From Chlamydiales bacterium (GTDB lineage Bacteria; Chlamydiota; Chlamydiia; Chlamydiales; FEN-1388), in assembly GCA_021372185.1 (NCBI GenBank), contig JAJFUY010000273.1:1-10451 (forward strand): a stretch of 10,451 nt of DNA. The letters run 5' to 3'. The translations under genes and the position numbers were made by a program. This document shows, piece by piece, positions 6,242 to 10,451 of the stretch. Under the pieces are notes generated by a model. That model was not told the origin of the DNA, ran no database searches, and saw only the letters and a program-made list of their open reading frames with translations. Positions within the stretch are counted from its first letter, which is position 1; each line of letters starts with the position of its first letter.

Positions 6242-7321
6242 TTAGTCCTTTTTGTTTTGTGTTGATCCATTCCCAAGTCTTTCTAGTAGGCTTCTTTTGC
6301 GCTCAAGGCTGCGGTGGCAGTACACACTTGCCATCTTTTTTGTCTTCCATCCGAAAATCTCCTGCAGATCGCCTTCTGTAGCCCCTTCATTCGCAAGATC
6401 GGTTGCAGCCGTATGTCTGAGTAGGTGGAACACAAAGCCTTTAATACCAGCTTCTTGCAGGGCCTTTGTAAAAGATTTTCGGATGGAAATCCCATACTTT
6501 ATAGGTAGGAGTCTTCGGCTTTTGAACACTAGCTCCTCTGGCGCATCGCCATATGTAGGGCAGGAATGAAAGACCTGTATGATTTCGTTTGTGATAGGTA
6601 TAACGCGCCGATCACCGTTCTTGGTCTCTTGTAGGGTCATGTAGCGCTCATCAAAGTTGATATCATTCCATCTTAAGTAGACAATTTCGCCGTAGCGCAT
6701 GCCAGTGAGTAGGGCAAGATTAACGATGTGATATAGATATGGGTTTTTAGATGATCTACAGGCCTTTAAGAGGTTTTCCTTTTCTGTATAGGATAGGCAC
6801 CGATCCCGTCCACGAGACTCCTTGAGCTTTCTGACTTTTTGCATTGGGCTGGCGTCCATCCATTCCCACTCTTTTGAGGCTACGGATAATGCCTTGGAAA
6901 AGGTAGCTAAATAGCGATTCACCGTCCCGGGGGAACGCTTAGTGTTTTTGCTGGTTGTCTCAGCTAGCAGTTTGTCCCGTACGCCAGCAATAGCTGAAGG
7001 GGATAGGTCGCGTAAAAGTAAGGAGCCCAATTCATCTTTCCAGCGTTGCAGCAACTGCACTTTTTTAGGGTAATAGATCGGATGTTGAGGCACGCATTGT
7101 TTGATGAAGCGATCAATTAATTCGCCAACAGTATGCTTTCGACCGGCTGCAAGCCCTTTATGGCGTCCATCCCGTATGGCAGCTTCAGTATCCTGAATCC
7201 ATTTCTTCGCTTGAGTTTTTGTCCTAAAGGATTGCCGCTGCTTATCATATCCTCGCAGGCGAACTTCTGCATGAAATACATCGGTTCCGTCGTTTTTTGT
7301 TAGTTTTCTAATAGATCCCAT
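6242..7321 (-). CDS. int: Tyrosine recombinase (phage-type integrase)
   Basis: 359 residues, normal length for the family. The N-terminal 55 residues (RLRGYDKQRQSFRTKTQAKK at 21-40) match the arm-DNA-binding domain, followed by a SAM-like core-binding domain to about 160. The catalytic domain is complete: R209 in TGMRYGE, K234 in TKNGD, H299-x-x-R302-H303 in HLLRHT, W325 in the H/W position, and nucleophile Y334 in VYCHRS. It should insert and excise the element by site-specific exchange at the tRNA 3' end. GGAG at 7327-7330 sits 5 nt before the ATG. The start faces the tRNA across a 500-bp block with repeats that could be its own arm-binding sites and a palindrome 54-74 bp upstream that may be its operator. 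No defect is visible, so the enzyme is likely active. Confidence 0.93.
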   Translation of the reverse strand: MGSIRKLTKNDGTDVFHAEVRLRGYDKQRQSFRTKTQAKKWIQDTEAAIRDGRHKGLAAGRKHTVGELIDRFIKQCVPQHPIYYPKKVQLLQRWKDELGSLLLRDLSPSAIAGVRDKLLAETTSKNTKRSPGTVNRYLATFSKALSVASKEWEWMDASPMQKVRKLKESRGRDRCLSYTEKENLLKACRSSKNPYLYHIVNLALLTGMRYGEIVYLRWNDINFDERYMTLQETKNGDRRVIPITNEIIQVFHSCPTYGDAPEELVFKSRRLLPIKYGISIRKSFTKALQEAGIKGFVFHLLRHTAATDLANEGATEGDLQEIFGWKTKKMASVYCHRSLERKRSLLERLGNGSTQNKKD

Positions 7322-7374
7322 ATAGTCTCCAAAATGAAGGGTTGTATACTAGCACAAATGGCTGAAAGCCAGAA

Positions 7375-7395
7375 CAGCCGATACAGTATCGGCTG
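7375..7395. promoter_or_regulatory. 21-bp palindrome upstream of the integrase, possible operator
   Basis: Two perfect 10-bp arms (CAGCCGATAC and GTATCGGCTG) surround one central base, 54-74 bp upstream of the integrase ATG. The symmetry is that of a dimeric repressor site. A smaller 5-bp hairpin (7359-7363 with 7367-7371) lies next to it. On the minus strand TAGTAT/TATACA sequences between it and the gene could serve as a -10. The binding protein is unknown. Confidence 0.45.
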
Positions 7396-7449
7396 ATTAT
7401 TGGTTGAAAAATCCACTCTGAATATGACGTGAGCTTTTTCAAAGCTGAA

Positions 7450-7795
7450 ATTACGCAAAATTTACGCACTTTAATTAATTCTTGATAGAGATTCGCGAGA
7501 TTATTAAGTATTTTTGTAAAAACTAAACGTCGTTGAAGTTCCCAATGTTCCCTTATGCCCTCTGTGGGGTTGGGAACAGGGTTCTTGCATATAAGTCTCT
7601 GAGAGTTAGGTGGTAAGGAATTTTGTTCCCGCTGTTCCATATGTTCCCAGCAAAAAACAGGGAGGATGCAGAATTTTTTATGAAAAGGGGAGGCGTAAAC
7701 AGGCTGTTGCTGTGCTTTAGGGCAGTTTGTTGCCGTTGAATGCGTAAAAAATGCGTAAAAAGGAATAATAGCGTTACTTGCGTAACGCGTAAAAA
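7450..7795. repeat. TGCGTAAA repeats, candidate integrase arm-binding sites
   Basis: Seven copies of a TGCGTAAA-like motif lie between the integrase gene and the tRNA. Two are inverted (7450-7457, 7461-7468; 11 bp apart). Five are direct: 7692-7699 (GGCGTAAA), 7741-7748 and 7752-7759 (11 bp apart), 7779-7785 (TGCGTAAC) and 7786-7793 (CGCGTAAA). Short repeats in close pairs on the element side of an attachment core are what the N-terminal arm domain of lambda-type integrases binds. An inverted repeat GCGTTAC/GTAACGC (7771-7777, 7782-7788) overlaps the last pair. They are distinct from the GTTCCC iterons lying among them. Confidence 0.55.
7539..7648. repeat. GTTCCC iteron cluster 2
   Basis: GTTCCC at 7539 and 7548 (9 bp apart), GGGAAC at 7572, then GTTCCC at 7625 and 7643 with a degenerate GTTCCA at 7634, again a strict 9-bp period. 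The unit is the same as in the cluster at 2580-2735, almost 5 kb away, suggesting that one element protein binds both. In phage P4 the alpha protein binds matching repeats at ori and at a separate site, crr; this cluster could play the crr part or control integrase expression. Confidence 0.6.
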
Positions 7796-7822
7796 CCCAT
7801 CTTGGAGTATATGTGGAAGGAT

Positions 7823-7896
<74 letters not shown>

Positions 7897-7916
7897 CCGA
7901 AAAGAAAGTGGTCGTT

Positions 7917-7922
7917 ATTATA
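7917..7922 (-). promoter_or_regulatory. -10 box of the tRNA promoter
   Basis: A perfect TATAAT on the minus strand, 20 bp before the mature tRNA 5' end, gives a leader of about 14 nt. It is preceded by TG but has no good -35 at the usual spacing. Because it lies on the chromosomal side, tRNA expression is independent of the element. Confidence 0.65.
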
Positions 7923-7999
7923 CAGAATCGCTTGCCTTTTTTCCCAGCAATTCAGTAAAGGTAGGCTAATTTACTTTTTTGTACTGGGGACTTTATTTC

Positions 8000-9196
8000 A
8001 TGCGCAGGACATTTTCATACGCTTTTACGCTGTTGTCGATTGCTACATCTTTGATGGCAGGGGGCAGTGATTCAAGGCAAATTAGTGACAGTAAAATAAT
8101 TGCTATAGAGGTTCCGGAGGATTTTACTGTATCGAGTGTTGGGCCTAAGAAGTGTGGTAATGATTTGTACCTTACAGCCTATTTGCAGGGCTGTTTGGAT
8201 TCAAAATTCCCAGGGTCTGGGGTTATTGTCAATGTGCGTAATGGCGATGTGATACTTTCTAATTTGCCAAGTGATAAAGAGCGTGCAAGCCATTTACAGG
8301 CATATGTGCAAAAGTTTGTGGCAAATTCATTGATGACAGATGTTACTGGCTTAAATGTGGTTCGTGAGCACACAGAGAATGATAAAGAGGCCCTCAAACA
8401 GAGCCGTCACAGGGGTATGTGGTTGCCGCAGTCTACTATTTTATTTCCAGCTCAAGTTGCAAACCCTCGTCAGGTGTCGTTCTCAGGTGGTATTAGGCTT
8501 CGAGACACTGTTGCGGGCCAAGTTTCTACTCCCGTTTCTTTTGGTGATCAGTTCCCGCTTTATAGATGGTCTAATGTAGAAATAGGCTCTAAAAAAGGGG
8601 AGATGCAGCTTGAAGTTGAAGGGTGTGTGTTTGCTATTTTTGACCAACGTGAATATTCAAGCCCATTAATTAATGCTGATTATTATGTAGCAGTTCCTGT
8701 TACCTATGCGTATGAAAACTGGGCGTATCGCGCACGGCTTTATCATATTTCATCGCACCTTGGTGATGAGTATTTAAAGCGTAAATGCCACGTTAAGCGT
8801 TTAAATAAGAGCTTTGAGGCAATTGACCTAGAGGCCGCGTGGAATATCACAGACCAGATTAGAGTGTATGGTGGACCTGGTATTATTGTTCATAGTGACT
8901 CTGAGATGCACCTTAAAAAGCCTTATGTGCAATATGGTATGGAAGTGCGTCCTTGGAGATATGAGTGGAAGCAGCTTTATGGTACTCCCTATTTAGCGAT
9001 GCACTTTGAAAACTGGGCAGATACTGATTGGGGTATTGATGCTACTTTTGCCCTTGGCTATGAGTGGGGTAAGCTTAATGGCCTCGGCAAAAAGATTCGT
9101 GCTTCTATCGAATACCATTCTGGATATGCTGACGAAGGGCAATTTAGCCGCCTAAGAGACGACTACGTTCAGTTTCGTCTATCCTATGGGTTCTAA
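8000..9196 (+). CDS. DUF1207-family secreted, probable outer-membrane protein
   Basis: 398 residues from ATG 8000, chosen over the TTG at 7979 because GGGGA (7986-7990) sits 9 nt upstream and the protein then starts with a clean signal peptide: basic MRR, hydrophobic stretch, likely cut after LMA at about residue 20. Family marks are WLPQSTILFP at about 141-150 and PVSFGDQFPLYRW at about 178-190. The C-terminal half alternates polar and aromatic residues in strand-like stretches (EVRPWRYEW, YLAMHFENW, GYEWGK, ASIEYHSGY) and ends in FRLSYGF; a final Phe is the usual signal of outer-membrane beta-barrels. The length fits DUF1207, a family of about 400 residues best known from chlamydiae. Function unknown; an envelope role is inferred. 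It reads away from the tRNA and converges on the dioxygenase gene. Confidence 0.78.
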   Translation: MRRTFSYAFTLLSIATSLMAGGSDSRQISDSKIIAIEVPEDFTVSSVGPKKCGNDLYLTAYLQGCLDSKFPGSGVIVNVRNGDVILSNLPSDKERASHLQAYVQKFVANSLMTDVTGLNVVREHTENDKEALKQSRHRGMWLPQSTILFPAQVANPRQVSFSGGIRLRDTVAGQVSTPVSFGDQFPLYRWSNVEIGSKKGEMQLEVEGCVFAIFDQREYSSPLINADYYVAVPVTYAYENWAYRARLYHISSHLGDEYLKRKCHVKRLNKSFEAIDLEAAWNITDQIRVYGGPGIIVHSDSEMHLKKPYVQYGMEVRPWRYEWKQLYGTPYLAMHFENWADTDWGIDATFALGYEWGKLNGLGKKIRASIEYHSGYADEGQFSRLRDDYVQFRLSYGF

Positions 9197-9310
9197 AGCG
9201 TAATTCGAGAAAATAAACAAATTTGTGGGCCGAAGGTCCACGTTTATTATTAGCCCATCAATGTAGCGCCGATGGTGCAAATTGTGGGAACAGTATGAAA
9301 AAAAACATCT

Positions 9311-9361
9311 GAGCCACGGATGTGGCGGCTATAAAATAATGAGCCGCCACATCCGTGGCTC
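9311..9361 (-). terminator. Intrinsic terminator of the dioxygenase gene
   Basis: A perfect 20-bp stem (9311-9330 with 9342-9361) and an 11-nt AT-rich loop is followed on the minus strand, after 5 nt, by a run of eight T (9298-9305). This is a strong Rho-independent terminator for transcripts from the dioxygenase gene. On the plus strand the stem is followed by ATTTTAATT, so it may also stop transcripts from the DUF1207-like gene. Confidence 0.75.
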
Positions 9362-9383
9362 CACATTTTAATTACATTTGTTT

Positions 9384-9418
9384 CCCATAGTTTGGCCCTT
9401 TCGGGCCTACACTATGGG
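9384..9418. repeat. Bulged hairpin within the nested repeat
   Basis: CCCATAGT pairs with ACTATGGG (8 bp) and GGCCC with GGGCC (5 bp) around a TTTC loop, with a small internal bulge. It overlaps the right outer arm, so the two structures are mutually exclusive. Confidence 0.5.
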
Positions 9419-9464
9419 CTAATAATAAATGTGGACCTACGGCCCACAATAGGTCTACACGGTG

Positions 9465-10451
9465 TTAGTCTAGGAGGAACTTTTCGGTTTCGTCTTGGTG
9501 TTTTTTTAGGTAGGTCATGAAGGGGGTGCCACCGGTGCCTACTGCCGTTGGGTTTTCAGCTGTGGCTTGGTGTTGTTTTTGGATGTAGGTGGCGGCGTAT
9601 TTTAGGTGCGTTTGGCGAAAGCGGTTTATGAGGGTGATGCAGCTGTTGTAGAGGGGTTTTAGGGCTGGATTTGCTTGCACGAATGATCGCAGTTTACTTT
9701 GGGATTCTATGTAGGCTAAAAATTCGCGGTGGGGTTTTGGCATGTATTGGCGCATTTCTTGTAAGTAGGTATAGAGCATATCTTGGGTGTGGGTGATGCC
9801 AAGTAGCCCATCTAGTGTTGGGATAATGGAGCTTTGAGCGCCGGTTTCACCACGAAATTGCTGGGGTTTATTATCATACACACCTTCGTAGATGAGGCCG
9901 TTTGGAAAGAGTGGATGGTTTTTCCAGCCAAAGATATAGGGGCGCACTCGGGTGTAGTATATGTATGGGTCACAAGCCTCTGGCATGCGATCTAGTGTTT
10001 CACACATATTTTTCAGGGCCTTTTCAACAATTTTAAGCGATGCTTCGATTTCTGAGGCGTTATTAGAGTGTACTATATCTAAGCAGGCATTAAGGGCCGG
10101 GATGCTTTGCGCTTCTATGGCTACATGGATAAGGATAAACCATTCTTCGTCAATGCCGCCTAGGAAATTTTGGATGAGGACGATGTTGCCGAGGTCTATG
10201 GGGCCGTTTTTATTTATTCTCTTCCAGTTGGTAAGTGCATATGAGGCGTATGATAATACCGGCAGGCGGTTGCATTTTGTAGCTACTTCATACCAAGGTT
10301 TTGCCAAAATTGCAGGGATTGATTGTGGTGGTTCTTTATGCCCCCATACATAGGCGTGGCCTATGTATGACAGAATTTGCATGGCGCGCTCTTGCTCTTT
10401 ATCATTTTCTAGCTTGTCTACAGGAAATTCTGGTAAGTGCTCTATTGTGCT
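9465..10451 (-). CDS. Indoleamine 2,3-dioxygenase, 5' end outside window
   Basis: The frame stays open to the right edge, giving 328 visible residues; about 50-80 N-terminal residues are missing relative to the usual 380-400. The internal ATG at 10382 is not the start: the 23 codons before it continue the family sequence (LPEFPV). Motifs follow human IDO1 closely: AHAYVWG-type start, YYTRVRPYIFGW holding the equivalent of R231, YEGV, RGETGAQSS, EMRQYMPKPHREFL, the heme-ligand histidine in RQTHL (visible residue 282), and the flexible GTGGT loop (305-309) before EKFLL. The enzyme uses heme to open the indole ring of L-tryptophan to N-formylkynurenine in the cytosol. The key residues seen are intact. 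It converges on the DUF1207-like gene and ends at the 9311-9361 terminator. Confidence 0.92.
   Translation of the reverse strand, partial: STIEHLPEFPVDKLENDKEQERAMQILSYIGHAYVWGHKEPPQSIPAILAKPWYEVATKCNRLPVLSYASYALTNWKRINKNGPIDLGNIVLIQNFLGGIDEEWFILIHVAIEAQSIPALNACLDIVHSNNASEIEASLKIVEKALKNMCETLDRMPEACDPYIYYTRVRPYIFGWKNHPLFPNGLIYEGVYDNKPQQFRGETGAQSSIIPTLDGLLGITHTQDMLYTYLQEMRQYMPKPHREFLAYIESQSKLRSFVQANPALKPLYNSCITLINRFRQTHLKYAATYIQKQHQATAENPTAVGTGGTPFMTYLKKHQDETEKFLLD

Larger units (their letters stand above)
544..7822. mobile_element. Integrated satellite/PICI-like element, left boundary unresolved
   Basis: An intact integrase beside a tRNA 3' end, an AlpA-like regulator, a helicase and primase pair and phased iterons define an integrative element with its own replication module. 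No virion or conjugation genes are visible. Gene order resembles Gram-negative phage-inducible chromosomal islands and P4-like satellites. The right end is the tRNA 3' end near 7823. The left end given is only the start of the last gene I assign to it; no duplicate of the tRNA end occurs in the window, so the element probably extends left of position 1 and may include the kinase gene. Confidence 0.65.
9223..9449. repeat. 227-bp nested inverted-repeat block, MITE-like
   Basis: The outer 36-bp arms (9223-9258 and 9414-9449) are complementary at 34 of 36 positions. Each arm also folds on itself (GTGGGCC/GGTCCAC at 9225-9241 and its counterpart at 9431-9447). Inside lie a 20-bp perfect hairpin (9311-9361) and a hairpin at 9384-9418 with stems CCCATAGT/ACTATGGG and GGCCC/GGGCC. 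Size and terminal repeats resemble a miniature transposable element, but no target duplication is obvious. It fills the gap between two convergent genes and may simply act as their shared terminator. Confidence 0.6.

Noticed and set aside
7450..7795. CRISPR-like array
   Set aside because: Repeats are 8-10 bp with irregular spacing and no uniform spacers; no cas genes.
7979..7999. TTG start for the DUF1207-like gene
   Set aside because: It would place residues ahead of the signal peptide; ATG 8000 has an upstream GGGGA.

Overview
The window joins a partly sequenced integrated genetic element (left, about 1-7822) to a stretch that looks like host chromosome (right, about 7823-10451). The junction is a tRNA gene with a CAU anticodon. 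A tyrosine recombinase gene points away from the tRNA, and the DNA between them is packed with short repeats. The host is probably a bacterium that lives in eukaryotic cells. The chromosomal side carries a secreted DUF1207-type protein, a family I know mainly from chlamydiae and relatives, and an indoleamine 2,3-dioxygenase. The DUF5681 gene on the element is more typical of alphaproteobacteria and their phages. The tRNA has no encoded CCA. I cannot name the phylum.

Left edge (1-543): the 5' part of an aminoglycoside-phosphotransferase-like kinase gene reads off the window on the minus strand, followed by a short AT-rich intergenic region. Next (544-1444) is a plus-strand cassette of three genes joined by ATGA overlaps: a DUF5681 protein and two small tandem paralogues. 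It ends at a hairpin shared with the convergent primase gene.

Element core (1485-7321, all minus strand, listed in transcription order): tyrosine integrase; a 373-residue protein of unknown function 2 bp behind it; a control region with a palindrome and direct repeats; a small AlpA-like DNA-binding protein; a 52-residue ORF overlapping it; a DUF927-type AAA+ helicase; and a CHC2-Toprim primase. The order int - alpA - helicase/primase matches P4-like satellites and Gram-negative phage-inducible chromosomal islands. No capsid, tail or large terminase gene is visible.

Two non-coding blocks carry the same 9-bp-phased GTTCCC iterons: one between helicase and primase (2580-2735), one between integrase and tRNA (7539-7648). 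This resembles the paired ori/crr arrangement of P4 and suggests a replication origin with a second cis site. The integrase-tRNA gap also holds a separate set of TGCGTAAA repeats, in pairs 11 or 7 bp apart, that look like integrase arm-binding sites, plus a 21-bp palindrome near the integrase start.

Right side: the tRNA has its own promoter, then the DUF1207-like gene (plus) converges on the indoleamine 2,3-dioxygenase gene (minus, 5' end outside the window). Between them lies a 227-bp nested inverted-repeat block containing an intrinsic terminator.
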